Shown here in pieces: positions 27,459-36,472 of a stretch of DNA of 64,000 nucleotides. A program made the translations under genes and the position numbers. How positions within the stretch are numbered: the stretch's first letter is position 1; every line of letters starts with the position of its first letter. The notes beneath the pieces were generated by a model, which saw only the letters and a list, made by a program, of their open reading frames with translations, made no database searches and was not told the DNA's origin. Source of the DNA: Natronospirillum sp965602035 (lineage in GTDB: Bacteria; Pseudomonadota; Gammaproteobacteria; Pseudomonadales; Natronospirillaceae); the NCBI GenBank assembly GCA_965602035.1, contig OZ271919.1, positions 62,001-126,000 on the forward strand, written 5' to 3'.

Positions 27459-27779
27459 CTTCTCCAGGTGCTCCAACTTGTTGGGCACACCGTTCCAGTC
27501 GTCGGCATCTGCTGGTGCCGCTTTCTGCTCGGTGATGTTCGGCCACACTTCCGCCAGTTCGGCGTTCAGCTCAATAAACTGCTGCTGATCGTCGGGCACT
27601 TCGTCTTCTGAAACAATCGCCTCCGCCGGGCACTCAGGCTCGCACAGGGCGCAGTCGATGCATTCATCCGGATGAATAACCAGGAAGTTGGGCCCTTCGT
27701 AAAAACAGTCCACCGGACAGACTTCCACGCAATCCGTGTATTTGCACTTGATGCAGTTATCCAGTACCACAAAGGCCAT
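27456..27779 (-). CDS. fdxA: Seven-iron ferredoxin FdxA
   Basis: Small electron carrier with one 3Fe-4S and one 4Fe-4S cluster. The 107 residues begin AFVVLDNCIKCKYTDCVEVC, the first cluster motif, then CIDCALCEPECP, the second. The C-terminal acidic tail (about 60-107) is typical of the Azotobacter FdI-like short form. It sits downstream of mutS on the same strand, 133 bases apart. The stop TAG belongs to a REP element. Confidence 0.95.
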   Translation of the reverse strand: MAFVVLDNCIKCKYTDCVEVCPVDCFYEGPNFLVIHPDECIDCALCEPECPAEAIVSEDEVPDDQQQFIELNAELAEVWPNITEQKAAPADADDWNGVPNKLEHLEK

Positions 27780-27912
27780 AGCCGCTCGTCTCCTGATTAT
27801 AGTCTGGCCGCCAATGCCCCGATTCCGGTGCAGAGACCGCCGTTCTGTCGTGATTCAGCGGGTCATTCTAGTCGCCCGGCTCTGGTCAGTAAAATGGCTT
27901 TTCCCTGATTCC

Positions 27913-30462
27913 TTATTCCTTATTATTATAAAGCCAATTCAGGGCATCACGCGGAGTCATGGTATCAAGGTCCAATGACTGGAGTTCCCGCTCCAGGCGG
28001 CTTGGCGCCGCTACGAAAAGATCTCCCTGAGCCGGAGCGGTGTCGCGGATACCCGGCAGGGGCTCCGGGCGCTCATGCGACTGGTTCTCGAGGCGGTACA
28101 GGCGTTCGCGCGCCGTCTCCAGCACAGCGGCCGGTACACCGGCCAGCCGGGCCACCTGAATGCCGTAACTCTGGCTGGCCGGTCCTGGTAACACCTGATG
28201 CAGAAAGACAACGCGGTCGCCATGCTCAGCCGCGTTCAGGTGCAGGTTGCCGACACCGTCGAGCTGTTCGGCAAGCGCGGTGAGTTCGAAATAGTGGGTG
28301 GCAAACAGGCACAGTGAGCGGTTGTCGCGCGCGATTGCCTCGGCAGCCGCCCAGGCGATGGAGACTCCGTCGAACGTCGATGTGCCGCGGCCGATCTCGT
28401 CCATGAGAACCAGGCTGGAGGCCGTCGCATTGTGCAGAATATTGGCGGTTTCGGTCATCTCCACCATAAAGGTAGAGCGACCGCCGGCAATGTCGTCGCT
28501 GCTGCCCATACGTGTGAAAATACGGTCAATATCGCCGACCCGAGCTGACTCAGCCGGCACATGGCTGCCAATGTGAGCAAGAATGACAATCAGGGCGCTC
28601 TGGCGCATGAATGTGGACTTGCCGCCCATGTTCGGCCCGGTGACCACCCACATCCGGTGATCCTTATCGAATGTCAGGTCGTTGGGAACAAACGGGTCGC
28701 TGACCGTTGACTCCACCACCGGATGGCGCCCCGAACGAATGTCCAGTTCCGGTTCTGATGTCAGTTCCGGACGCGTCCAGCCCAGCGCATCGGCACGTTC
28801 CGTGAGGCTGGCCAGCACGTCTGCTTCAGCCATGGCCGCCGCGCTCTGCTGCAGACTGTCCAGATCGCCGGCCAGCTGTTCCAGCAGGTCGTCGTATAAG
28901 CGTTTTTCCAGGGCAAGCGCTCGGCTCTTGCTGCTCAGCACCTTGTCCTCGTGCTGCTTGAGTTCTTCCACTATATAGCGCTCCGCGTTCTTGAGCGTCT
29001 GGCGCCTCAAATAGTGGGCCGGCACCTTGTCCGCCTGTGCCTTGCTTACCTCAATGTAAAAGCCGTGCACCTTGTTGTAACTGACTTTCAGCGTGCTGAT
29101 CCCGGTGGCTTCGCGCTCACGCTGCTCCAGCTCCGTGAGCAGGTTACCGGCACCCTGGCTGAGTTCACGCAGCTCATCGAGTTCATCACTGTAGCCGCTG
29201 GCAATGACGCCACCGTCACGGAGAACTACGGGCGGGTTTTCCTCGAGGGCACGAGTCAGCAGTGCAACATGGGCCTGGTGATCGCTCAATGCGTCGTTCA
29301 GGTGATGCGCGAGCGGCAGGTCGAGCCCGCTCAGAATGGCCTTGATTGCCGGCGCCTGACGCAGCGAATCGCACAGCCGGGTCAGGTCCCGAGGCCGAGC
29401 AGAGCGCAGCGCGATACGGCTGAGAATACGTTCCAGGTCGCCAATGGGGTCGATGGCGTTCAGAAGCTCCGAGGTCAGCGCCCCGGCCCGCAATGACTCC
29501 TGAAAATCCAGTCTGGATTCCAGCGTCGACCGGTCGCGCAGTGGGCGGTTCAGCCAGCGCCTCAACAGGCGACGCCCCATGGCCGTGCGGGCATGATTGA
29601 CCACCGCATTCAGGGTATGGGAATCACCGCCCTGAAGGTTGCGGTCAATTTCCAGATTCTGTCGCGATGCCGGGTCCATCAGAATGGCGGCGTCGTGTTG
29701 CTCCAGGTGCAGGCGCCGGATGTGCGCCAGTTCCGTGCGCTGCGTATCCCGGGCATACTCGAGCAGTGCTCCGGCGGCCGCTACCGCCGCGTTCAGGCTG
29801 TCGACACCGAATCCCGCCAGGTCGCGCGTTCCGAACTGGCGGTTGAGCAGCCGCCGGGCGGTATCATGATCGAATTGCCAGATCGGCCGGGTCTGTACAC
29901 GGGCGCCTGCCGTGTTGGCCCAGTCCGCAGTGTCAGGCAGGAGCAGCTCAGCCGGCCGCAGGCGTTCCAGTTCGGCGTTGACTTCGTCCGCATCCGACAA
30001 CTCCTGCACGCTGAAGTGCCCCGTGCTCAGGTCGAGATAGGCGAGGCCGAAGGGTTCCCCGGGCAGTAATGCCGCCAGCAGGTTATCACGGCCGGCATCG
30101 AGAAAAGCCTCATCCGTCAGCGTACCGGGCGTAATCACCCGGACGACTTCGCGGTCCACCGGGCCCTTGCTGGTTGCCGGGTCGCTGGTCTGCTCACAGA
30201 TCGCAATAGAGCAGCCGGACTGTACCAGCCGCGCAATATAGTTCTCAGCCGAATGGTAGGGTACGCCGGCCATGGGAATGGGTTTGCCGGCGCTCTGCCC
30301 GCGAGCTGTCAGCGTGATATCGAGCAGCCGGGCTGCGCGGTCCGCATCGTCAAAGAACAGCTCGTAAAAGTCGCCCATACGATAGAACAGCAGGTCGTTC
30401 GGGTGCTCGGCCTTGATCCGAAGGTATTGCTGCATCATGGGGGTATGCTGCGGCTGCGACAT
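27913..30462 (-). CDS. mutS: DNA mismatch repair protein MutS
   Basis: Recognises base mismatches and starts methyl-directed repair. The 849 residues begin with the mismatch-recognition domain (FYRMGDFYELFFDDA, containing the F-x-E motif). Connector, lever and clamp domains follow. The ABC-type ATPase has Walker A GPNMGGKSTFMRQ, LVLMDEIGRGTSTFDG (Walker B) and the ATHYFELT switch. Full family length. Divergent from pncC-recA, a common arrangement in gammaproteobacteria. Confidence 0.97.
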   Translation of the reverse strand: MSQPQHTPMMQQYLRIKAEHPNDLLFYRMGDFYELFFDDADRAARLLDITLTARGQSAGKPIPMAGVPYHSAENYIARLVQSGCSIAICEQTSDPATSKGPVDREVVRVITPGTLTDEAFLDAGRDNLLAALLPGEPFGLAYLDLSTGHFSVQELSDADEVNAELERLRPAELLLPDTADWANTAGARVQTRPIWQFDHDTARRLLNRQFGTRDLAGFGVDSLNAAVAAAGALLEYARDTQRTELAHIRRLHLEQHDAAILMDPASRQNLEIDRNLQGGDSHTLNAVVNHARTAMGRRLLRRWLNRPLRDRSTLESRLDFQESLRAGALTSELLNAIDPIGDLERILSRIALRSARPRDLTRLCDSLRQAPAIKAILSGLDLPLAHHLNDALSDHQAHVALLTRALEENPPVVLRDGGVIASGYSDELDELRELSQGAGNLLTELEQREREATGISTLKVSYNKVHGFYIEVSKAQADKVPAHYLRRQTLKNAERYIVEELKQHEDKVLSSKSRALALEKRLYDDLLEQLAGDLDSLQQSAAAMAEADVLASLTERADALGWTRPELTSEPELDIRSGRHPVVESTVSDPFVPNDLTFDKDHRMWVVTGPNMGGKSTFMRQSALIVILAHIGSHVPAESARVGDIDRIFTRMGSSDDIAGGRSTFMVEMTETANILHNATASSLVLMDEIGRGTSTFDGVSIAWAAAEAIARDNRSLCLFATHYFELTALAEQLDGVGNLHLNAAEHGDRVVFLHQVLPGPASQSYGIQVARLAGVPAAVLETARERLYRLENQSHERPEPLPGIRDTAPAQGDLFVAAPSRLERELQSLDLDTMTPRDALNWLYNNKE

Positions 30463-30564
30463 CCGGGGTTCCTTCTGTCTTGCATGGTTTGACCTGGGTG
30501 CCGTATGTTAGCAGAGCAGATCGATCCCATGTATTCATTCCCGTCCACACAAAGGTACAGGCTC

Positions 30565-31080
30565 ATGAGTGCGGACCATTTGACCCCCGTGCTGACGCAG
30601 GTTATTGAAACCTTGATGTCGCAGAATGCGACCCTGGCCACCGCTGAGTCCTGCACCGGAGGCTGGATAGCCAAGTGCTGCACAGACCGACCGGGCAGCT
30701 CGGCCTGGTTCCCCGGGGGTATAGTGGCCTACAGCAATGATGCCAAAATACGGCTGCTCGGCGTGCCATCTGACACGCTGGAGCGTAACGGTGCCGTGTC
30801 TCAACCTGTAGCTGAAGCCATGGCGCAGGGAGCACGGTCTGCGTTCGGAACGGCGTATGGCGTCGGGGTGACGGGTGTCGCCGGGCCGGACGGCGGCAGC
30901 GACGATAAGCCGGTGGGCACGGTGTGGATTGCCTGGGCCGGCCCGCAAGGCGTATGGTCGCGGTTACACCGGTTTGACGGTAACCGTAACGAGGTGCGCT
31001 GGGCGACGGTGATCGAAGCGCTGTCCGGCCTCACCCGCAGAGCAACCGAAGGCCGCGATAAAAGCGGCACGGAATCGTAG
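30565..31080 (+). CDS. pncC: Nicotinamide-nucleotide amidohydrolase (CinA C-terminal type)
   Basis: Hydrolyses nicotinamide mononucleotide to nicotinate mononucleotide in pyridine nucleotide salvage. ATG 30565 gives 171 residues, the usual size of stand-alone PncC; an in-frame start at 30505 would add 20 atypical residues. Motifs are ATAESCTGGWIA, WFPGGIVAYSNDAK and GVTGVAGPDGGS. The last dozen residues (ATEGRDKSGTES) and the stop TAG are encoded by a REP-like repeat. It lies directly upstream of recA, the classic cinA-recA order. Confidence 0.93.
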   Translation: MSADHLTPVLTQVIETLMSQNATLATAESCTGGWIAKCCTDRPGSSAWFPGGIVAYSNDAKIRLLGVPSDTLERNGAVSQPVAEAMAQGARSAFGTAYGVGVTGVAGPDGGSDDKPVGTVWIAWAGPQGVWSRLHRFDGNRNEVRWATVIEALSGLTRRATEGRDKSGTES

Positions 31081-31113
31081 GAGCGGCCCGTTACCGGGCG
31101 TCCTGGTCGCGAA
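31047..31113. repeat. REP-like element between pncC and recA
   Basis: CGAAGGCCGCGAT at 31047, then TAGGAGCGGCCCG from 31078, TTACCGGGCGTCCTGG and TCGCGA. The segment CCCG-TTA-CCGGG forms an internal stem. The same modules recur at 44.7, 52.9 and 55.8 kb. The 5' part lies inside the pncC reading frame. Confidence 0.75.
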
Positions 31114-31185
31114 TCACAGCCTTCGGCAGCGCCTGCAGGAATTAACTCGCCGGACAATTGATCCGGGTCATCAACTGTGGCAGAC

Positions 31186-31205
31186 TACTGTCTATTCATA
31201 CAGTA
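31186..31205. promoter_or_regulatory. LexA (SOS) box upstream of recA
   Basis: TACTGTCTATTCATACAGTA: the core CTGT-N8-ACAG is at 31188-31203 with matching TA/TA flanks, a near-perfect fit to the gammaproteobacterial LexA consensus. It sits 43 bases before the recA ATG. It shows that recA, and probably recX downstream, are in the SOS regulon. Confidence 0.93.
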
Positions 31206-31247
31206 TTCTGTGCTCGCAGCACGAACGAATGGAAGGTACACACCGCA

Positions 31248-32330
31248 ATGACTGAAAATCGTAGCAAAGCGCTTGAAGCCGCGCTGGGTCAGATCGAACG
31301 ACAGTTTGGCAAAGGCTCGGTCATGCGGCTGGGAGAACAGGGCAGAGTGCGCGTCCCCGCGATTTCCACCGGTTCTCTGGGTCTGGATATCGCACTGGGC
31401 ATCGGTGGCCTGCCGAAGGGTCGGGTTGTTGAGGTGTATGGGCCTGAGTCGTCGGGCAAGACGACCCTGACATTGCAGGTCATTGCGGAAGCTCAGAAAT
31501 CCGGCGGCACCTGTGCGTTCATTGACGCAGAGCACGCTCTGGATCCGAGCTACGCAGACAAGCTGGGCGTCAACGTGGACGACCTGCTGGTTTCACAACC
31601 AGACACCGGTGAGCAGGCTCTGGAAATCGCTGACATGCTGGTGCGCTCCAATGCGGTCGACGTCATTGTGGTTGACTCCGTGGCAGCGCTGACGCCCAAA
31701 GCGGAAATCGAGGGCGATATGGGCGACCAGCACGTCGGCCTGCAGGCGCGCCTGATGTCGCAGGCGCTGCGCAAGATTACAGGCAATATCAAGAACGCCA
31801 ATTGTCTGGTGGTCTTTATCAACCAGATCCGCATGAAGATCGGCGTTATGTTCGGGTCGCCGGAAACCACCACCGGCGGCAATGCGCTCAAATTCTACTC
31901 GTCGGTCCGCCTGGACATTCGCCGTATCGGCACCGTGAAAGAGGGCGACGAAGTGGTTGGCAGCGAGACCCGGGTTAAGGTGGTGAAGAACAAGGTGGCA
32001 CCGCCCTTCCGCCAGGCGGAGTTTCAGGTGCTCTACAACCGCGGTATCTATCGCATGGGTGAAGTGATTGATCTTGGCGTGAAACTGGGGCTGATTGACA
32101 AGGCGGGCGCCTGGTACAGCTACAAGGGCGACAAGATCGGCCAGGGCAAAGCCAATGCCGCCAAGTACCTTGAATCGAATCCCGAGGTGGCTGACGAAGT
32201 GGAAACCGCGATTCGTGCCCATTATCTGGGTGACCTGGCGAATAATGCCAAAGGGGCTGAAGCGGCGGCCGGGGATGACGGTAAGCCCGAAGGTGCAGAG
32301 GCAAAAGCAAGCGCTTCAGATAATAGCTGA
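31248..32330 (+). CDS. recA: Recombinase RecA
   Basis: Forms filaments on single-stranded DNA, drives strand exchange and triggers LexA cleavage. ATG 31248 gives 360 residues beginning TENRSKALEAALGQIERQFG, the family N-terminus; an in-frame TTG at 31158 would lie upstream of the SOS box and is rejected. Walker A is GPESSGKTT, Walker B region VDVIVVDSVAALTPKAEIEG, and loop L2 is VFINQIRMKIGVMFGSPETT. The C-terminal tail is acidic/Ala-rich. recX follows after 15 bases. Confidence 0.98.
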   Translation: MTENRSKALEAALGQIERQFGKGSVMRLGEQGRVRVPAISTGSLGLDIALGIGGLPKGRVVEVYGPESSGKTTLTLQVIAEAQKSGGTCAFIDAEHALDPSYADKLGVNVDDLLVSQPDTGEQALEIADMLVRSNAVDVIVVDSVAALTPKAEIEGDMGDQHVGLQARLMSQALRKITGNIKNANCLVVFINQIRMKIGVMFGSPETTTGGNALKFYSSVRLDIRRIGTVKEGDEVVGSETRVKVVKNKVAPPFRQAEFQVLYNRGIYRMGEVIDLGVKLGLIDKAGAWYSYKGDKIGQGKANAAKYLESNPEVADEVETAIRAHYLGDLANNAKGAEAAAGDDGKPEGAEAKASASDNS

Positions 32331-32345
32331 CCCCGTTCCCGTACT

Positions 32346-32774
32346 ATGGCAATGACGTTGCGGCACAAGGCTATGGATCTTCTGGCCCGCCGGGAATACA
32401 GCCGACGGGAGCTCGGTGAACGCCTGCACCGGTCGTTTCCGGATGTCGAGGCCGATGAGATTCAGGGCACGATCGAGCGGTTGGCAGATGAAGGGCTGCA
32501 GAGTGATCAGCGCTTCGCGGAAGGTTACATTCGGCTTCGGGTCAGCCGTGGGCAGGGGCCACGCAAGATTCAGTTCGAACTGATGCAGCGGGGAGTCGGC
32601 GATGACCTCGCTGGCCCGCTAATGGCTCAGTACGACTGGCCGGAGCTTGCATCGGAGGTTGCGGCCCGGAAGTTCGGCAGCACCCCGCCGGTCGATGACC
32701 GTGAAAAGGCGAAGCGCCTGCGATTCATGAATCAGCGTGGTTTTGACTGGGAACATATCGACTTCCAGCAGTAG
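32346..32774 (+). CDS. recX: Regulatory protein RecX
   Basis: Inhibits RecA by binding along its filament. The 142 residues have the three-helix repeats of the family: AMDLLARREYSRRELGERL, then IERLADEGLQSDQRFAEGYIRLRVSRGQGPRKIQFEL. It is cotranscribed with recA at a 15-base gap, so also under the SOS box. Starts at 32346 or 32352 are both possible. Confidence 0.93.
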   Translation: MAMTLRHKAMDLLARREYSRRELGERLHRSFPDVEADEIQGTIERLADEGLQSDQRFAEGYIRLRVSRGQGPRKIQFELMQRGVGDDLAGPLMAQYDWPELASEVAARKFGSTPPVDDREKAKRLRFMNQRGFDWEHIDFQQ

Positions 32775-32815
32775 GAAAGTCAGCCTGAAAACCGGTGGTC
32801 TGGCCGGGCATTCAA

Positions 32816-32829
32816 TTGGGTATACCAAA
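32816..32829. promoter_or_regulatory. Upstream copy of the GGTATACC operator
   Basis: TTGGGTATACCAAA, an inverted repeat around GGTATACC with a single mismatch in the flanks. Its centre is 95 bases, about nine helical turns, from the second copy at 32910. The GT-N2-AC core is typical of GntR-family operators; the regulator is not in this window. Confidence 0.6.
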
Positions 32830-32871
32830 CCTGTATTTTTCTCGGGTGCAACCTCCCTCATTCAGTGAGGT

Positions 32872-32900
32872 TTGTTCTTGATGGCGTCTGGCGCTACACT
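32872..32900 (+). promoter_or_regulatory. Sigma-70-like promoter for the SWEET-like gene
   Basis: TTGTTC at 32872-32877, a 17-base spacer, then TACACT at 32895-32900. Transcription would start near 32907, a few bases before the perfect palindrome at 32910. A CCTCA/TGAGG hairpin (about 32856-32870), followed by T-rich sequence, overlaps the upstream edge and may end recX transcription. Confidence 0.55.
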
Positions 32901-32909
32901 GGCGGTCGA

Positions 32910-32925
32910 TTTTGGTATACCAAAA
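32910..32925. promoter_or_regulatory. Perfect 16-bp palindromic operator
   Basis: TTTTGGTATACCAAAA reads the same on both strands. It lies immediately after the predicted transcription start and runs into the AAAAGGA ribosome site of the following gene, where a bound protein would block transcription. The GGTATACC core is repeated imperfectly at 32819-32826. Confidence 0.75.
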
Positions 32926-32935
32926 GGACCTCGCC

Positions 32936-33631
32936 ATGCTGCTCTACAACGTCGTTGGTTCCATCAGTTCCCTGCTGTTTGTGGGGTGTCTGTGGGGGCT
33001 TCTGGCGCAGATACGAAAGGTGCATGCCCGACGCAAGGTGCAGCCCGGTGGAGGCGCGTCCGGGTACGCCACCCAGTCCCTGTCAGTCAACGGCTTTTTC
33101 TCCAGCTTCTTCGGTTTTTACGCCTTCCTTCTTTACAGCATCATGCTGCCCGGCATCGACTGGTATATCTTCGGTACCCGGTTGTTTGCGGCTCTGGCTA
33201 CCTGGCTGGTGTTGCTGGAAATTTTTCGTGACCGTATGGCGTTATCGCAGCGCATGCCCTTTGTCGTTGCCAGCCTCGCACTGGTGTCGGCGTTTGTGGC
33301 CATGGGCTTTCGCGATGAAGTCAGCGCGGTCGGGCGCCTTACCTCCGAGGTTCTGGCTGTGGTGGCGTCGCTGGTCATGTTGCAGGGTGGCGTTCAGCAG
33401 ATCCGGAAAATTGTGGCAGCCAGGTGTACCGGCGCCATGTCATTGCCCATGGTGCTGATCTTTTTTGCCAAGGACATGTCGAACGTCGCGTTCGGTCTGG
33501 TACTTGGGTGGCAGGCCGGCTGGCCACTGATTCTGCTGGGTGTGGTCAATGGTGGCTGCAAGGCCGGTGTGGGTATTCTGTACCTGATTTATCCTGAGGA
33601 AGCCGAGCAACCGGGCCAGCCGGTGGGGTAA
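32936..33631 (+). CDS. SWEET/PQ-loop-like seven-helix membrane protein
   Basis: Function unknown, possibly a transporter. ATG 32936 has AAAAGGA 7 bases upstream and gives 231 residues. Hydrophobic helices can be placed at about 3-26, 48-70, 76-97, 108-125, 136-158, 166-191 and 194-219. Helices 1-3 and 5-7 look like two copies of one three-helix unit: each has a helix ending in a basic loop (LLAQIRKVHAR, GGVQQIRKIVAAR), then a polar-to-hydrophobic helix (TQSLSVNGFFSSFFGFYAFL, TGAMSLPMVLIFFAKDMSNV). That 3-1-3 plan is the one of eukaryotic SWEETs, whereas bacterial SemiSWEETs have a single unit. A CCGGAC/GTCCGG hairpin lies just after the stop (33635-33658). Family placement is inference. Confidence 0.6.
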   Translation: MLLYNVVGSISSLLFVGCLWGLLAQIRKVHARRKVQPGGGASGYATQSLSVNGFFSSFFGFYAFLLYSIMLPGIDWYIFGTRLFAALATWLVLLEIFRDRMALSQRMPFVVASLALVSAFVAMGFRDEVSAVGRLTSEVLAVVASLVMLQGGVQQIRKIVAARCTGAMSLPMVLIFFAKDMSNVAFGLVLGWQAGWPLILLGVVNGGCKAGVGILYLIYPEEAEQPGQPVG

Positions 33632-33775
33632 CGCGCCGGACAGTCTCATTGGTCCGGTGGCAATGCCGGGCACGGGTGTATCGTATCAGTGGGTAATGGG
33701 CACCCCACGCGTTGCCGCAAAACCCTCCCTCAATGTACCATTACGGCCTGTTCATCAGGTAATGAGTGTGGATGC

Positions 33776-36403
33776 ATGAAGACGGCTGAAATACGGCAGC
33801 GATTCCTCGATTTTTTTGCGCGCAATGGGCACGAAGTGGTTCCCAGCTCCAGCCTTGTGCCACATAACGACCCCACTCTGCTGTTCACCAACGCGGGTAT
33901 GAACCAGTTCAAGGAAACGTTTCTCGGGCAGGAGAAGCGGGACTATGTGCGGGCCACGACATCCCAGCGCTGTGTCCGCGCCGGCGGCAAACACAACGAC
34001 CTGGAAAATGTGGGGTACACAGCACGGCACCACACCTTTTTCGAAATGCTGGGCAACTTCAGTTTCGGCGATTATTTCAAGGCGGACGCCATTCAGTACG
34101 CGTGGACATTCCTCAAAGAAGAGCTGGGCCTGCCCAGTGAGCGCCTGCTGGTGACGGTTTACGCCGAGGATGATGATGCATTCAACATCTGGCATCGCGA
34201 TATCGGTTTGCCTGAAGACCGTATTATTCGCATCGGTGACAACAAGGGCGCCCGTTATGCGTCGGACAACTTCTGGCAGATGGGTGATACCGGTCCCTGC
34301 GGCCCCTGCACGGAAGTGTTCTATGACCATGGTGAAGAATACTGGGGTGGCCCGCCCGGAACGCCGGAAGAAGACGGTGACCGGTTCATTGAGATCTGGA
34401 ACGTCGTCTTCATGCAGTACAACCGGCACGCCGACGGCACCATGGAAGACCTCCCGGCGCCCAGTGTTGATACCGGTATGGGGCTCGAGCGCCTGGCGGC
34501 GATTCTTCAGGGCGTGCATGCCAACTATGAAATTGACCTGTTTCGCAACCTGATGAAGGCGGTGGCAACTGTCACCGGAAGCGCGGACAGCGACAACCCG
34601 TCGCTGCGCGTGGTCGCTGACCACATTCGCAGCTGCGCGTTTCTGATCACCGACGGTGTGTTGCCCGGCAATGAAGGGCGCGGTTACGTATTGCGCCGGA
34701 TCATTCGGCGTGCCGTGCGCCACGGCAACAAGCTGGGCGCTACCGGGCCTTTTTTCCACAAGCTGGTCCAGCCGCTGGTCGCCGAGATGGGTGATGCCTA
34801 TCCGGAATTGACGCGGGAAGCCCCGCGCGTAGAAGAAACCCTGCTGCAGGAGGAAGAGCAGTTTTCCAGAACACTGGACCACGGCATGCGCATTCTGGAA
34901 AAAGCCATTGCCGATCTGTCTGGCACGGTCATTCCGGGGGAGACCGTCTTCACATTGTATGACACCTACGGCTTCCCGGTGGACCTGACCGCCGATATAG
35001 CCCGCGAACGTGATCTGACGCTTGATATGGAAGGCTTTGATGCCGCCATGGAGCAGCAGCGTGCGCAGGCGCGCGAGGCCAGTCAGTTCGGAATGGACCT
35101 TTCGGCCCTGACTCGCGTGGACTCAGAAACGGAATTCCAGGGTTACGACCTGCTGTCTGTAACCGGGCGTGTTTCTGAACTGTTCGTGGAAGGTCGACCG
35201 GTTGAGTCAATTACTGCCGGTCAATCCGCAATCGTTGTTCTGGATGAAACGTCATTCTATGCGGAGTCCGGTGGGCAGGTCGGCGACACCGGCCAATTGC
35301 GGGGCGAAACCGCGTTGTTCGACGTCACCGACTGCCAGAAGCAGGGCAAGGCGCATTTACATATCGGCGAGCTCACCCAGGGTGAACTCAGGGTCGGAGA
35401 CACCGTGGGCAGCTTTGTGGACAGTCAGAAGCGACACCTGACAGCACTGCATCACAGCGCAACGCATCTGCTGCATGCGGCGTTGCGGGAAGTGCTCGGC
35501 GACCATGTCCAGCAGAAGGGGTCGCTGGTAACGGACGAGCGTCTGCGTTTCGACTTCGCTCACCCCAAAGCGTTGACACGCCGGGAATGGGAGCAGATCG
35601 AAGAACTGGTGAACCAGCAGATTCTGGCAAATACGCCGGTCCAGACCGAGATCATGCCGTTGGAACAGGCGCGCGAACGCGGGGCAGTCGCGCTCTTCGG
35701 TGAAAAATATGACGATGTCGTGCGTGTGCTGACAATGGGCTCCGACGACTTTTCCGTTGAACTGTGTGGGGGAACCCATGTTCGTCGTACAGGGGATATC
35801 AGCCTGTTGAAGATTGTCTCGGAGCAGGGTATATCCTCTGGCGTGCGCCGCGTGGAAGCAGTTGTGGGCCCGAGAGCGCACAGTTTCGTGGATCGCATGA
35901 TGGCGCAGTTGATCAGTGTCAGTGACCAATTGAAGGCGAAGCCGGAAGAGGTCACCGGTAAACTGTCCGGATTGCTGAGCCGTCAGCGTGAGCTGGAAAA
36001 GGAACTGGAGCGGCTGCAGAGCAAGCTGGCATCGAAAGCAGGCGGAGACCTGGCCGGCCAGGCGGAAACGATCGGCAATGTGAAACTGGTGGCGGCCCGG
36101 GTGGATGTACCTGATGCGCGCGCCATGCGCGAAATGGTGGATCAGCTCAAGAACAAGCTCGGCACTGGCCTTGTGCTGCTTGTTGCGGAACTGAATGGCA
36201 AGGTTCAGCTTGCAGCCGGAGTGACGCGGGATCTCACCGACCAGTACCGCGCCGGTGATCTGGTGAATGCCGCGGCTCAGGCGGTTGATGGTAAGGGCGG
36301 CGGCAAACCGGATATGGCAATGGCCGGCGGCAAGAACGTGGCGGCGATTGATGAGGCCATACAGTCGGCCCGCGATTGGGTCAGCAAAGGCGTTGCTGCC
36401 TGA
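33776..36403 (+). CDS. alaS: Alanyl-tRNA synthetase
   Basis: Charges tRNA-Ala and edits mischarged Ser/Gly. ATG 33776 gives 875 residues starting MKTAEIRQRFLDFFARNGH, the family N-terminus; in-frame codons upstream from 33689 add unrelated residues. The class II core includes NDPTLLFTNAGMNQFK. The editing domain has HHSATHLLHAALRE (H-x3-H) and CGGTHV. The C-terminal coiled coil and C-Ala domain (GGGKPDMAMAGGKN) are complete. It precedes lysC and csrA in the conserved order. Confidence 0.97.
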   Translation: MKTAEIRQRFLDFFARNGHEVVPSSSLVPHNDPTLLFTNAGMNQFKETFLGQEKRDYVRATTSQRCVRAGGKHNDLENVGYTARHHTFFEMLGNFSFGDYFKADAIQYAWTFLKEELGLPSERLLVTVYAEDDDAFNIWHRDIGLPEDRIIRIGDNKGARYASDNFWQMGDTGPCGPCTEVFYDHGEEYWGGPPGTPEEDGDRFIEIWNVVFMQYNRHADGTMEDLPAPSVDTGMGLERLAAILQGVHANYEIDLFRNLMKAVATVTGSADSDNPSLRVVADHIRSCAFLITDGVLPGNEGRGYVLRRIIRRAVRHGNKLGATGPFFHKLVQPLVAEMGDAYPELTREAPRVEETLLQEEEQFSRTLDHGMRILEKAIADLSGTVIPGETVFTLYDTYGFPVDLTADIARERDLTLDMEGFDAAMEQQRAQAREASQFGMDLSALTRVDSETEFQGYDLLSVTGRVSELFVEGRPVESITAGQSAIVVLDETSFYAESGGQVGDTGQLRGETALFDVTDCQKQGKAHLHIGELTQGELRVGDTVGSFVDSQKRHLTALHHSATHLLHAALREVLGDHVQQKGSLVTDERLRFDFAHPKALTRREWEQIEELVNQQILANTPVQTEIMPLEQARERGAVALFGEKYDDVVRVLTMGSDDFSVELCGGTHVRRTGDISLLKIVSEQGISSGVRRVEAVVGPRAHSFVDRMMAQLISVSDQLKAKPEEVTGKLSGLLSRQRELEKELERLQSKLASKAGGDLAGQAETIGNVKLVAARVDVPDARAMREMVDQLKNKLGTGLVLLVAELNGKVQLAAGVTRDLTDQYRAGDLVNAAAQAVDGKGGGKPDMAMAGGKNVAAIDEAIQSARDWVSKGVAA

Positions 36404-36472
36404 TCTGCGACCGGGGCGTTACAGGGATATTATCGGGGCACTGCAGTTGCTCCGGCTGAAGAGACAGCTTTC

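Noticed and set aside
27780..27810. TATAAT on the minus strand upstream of fdxA as its promoter
   Set aside because: The hexamer is perfect but there is no -35 at the right distance, and the start would fall inside the ribosome site.
32865..33458. 197-codon frame overlapping the SWEET-like gene
   Set aside because: Out-of-frame shadow rich in Cys, Trp and Arg; the frame from 32936 has a ribosome site and clear membrane helices.
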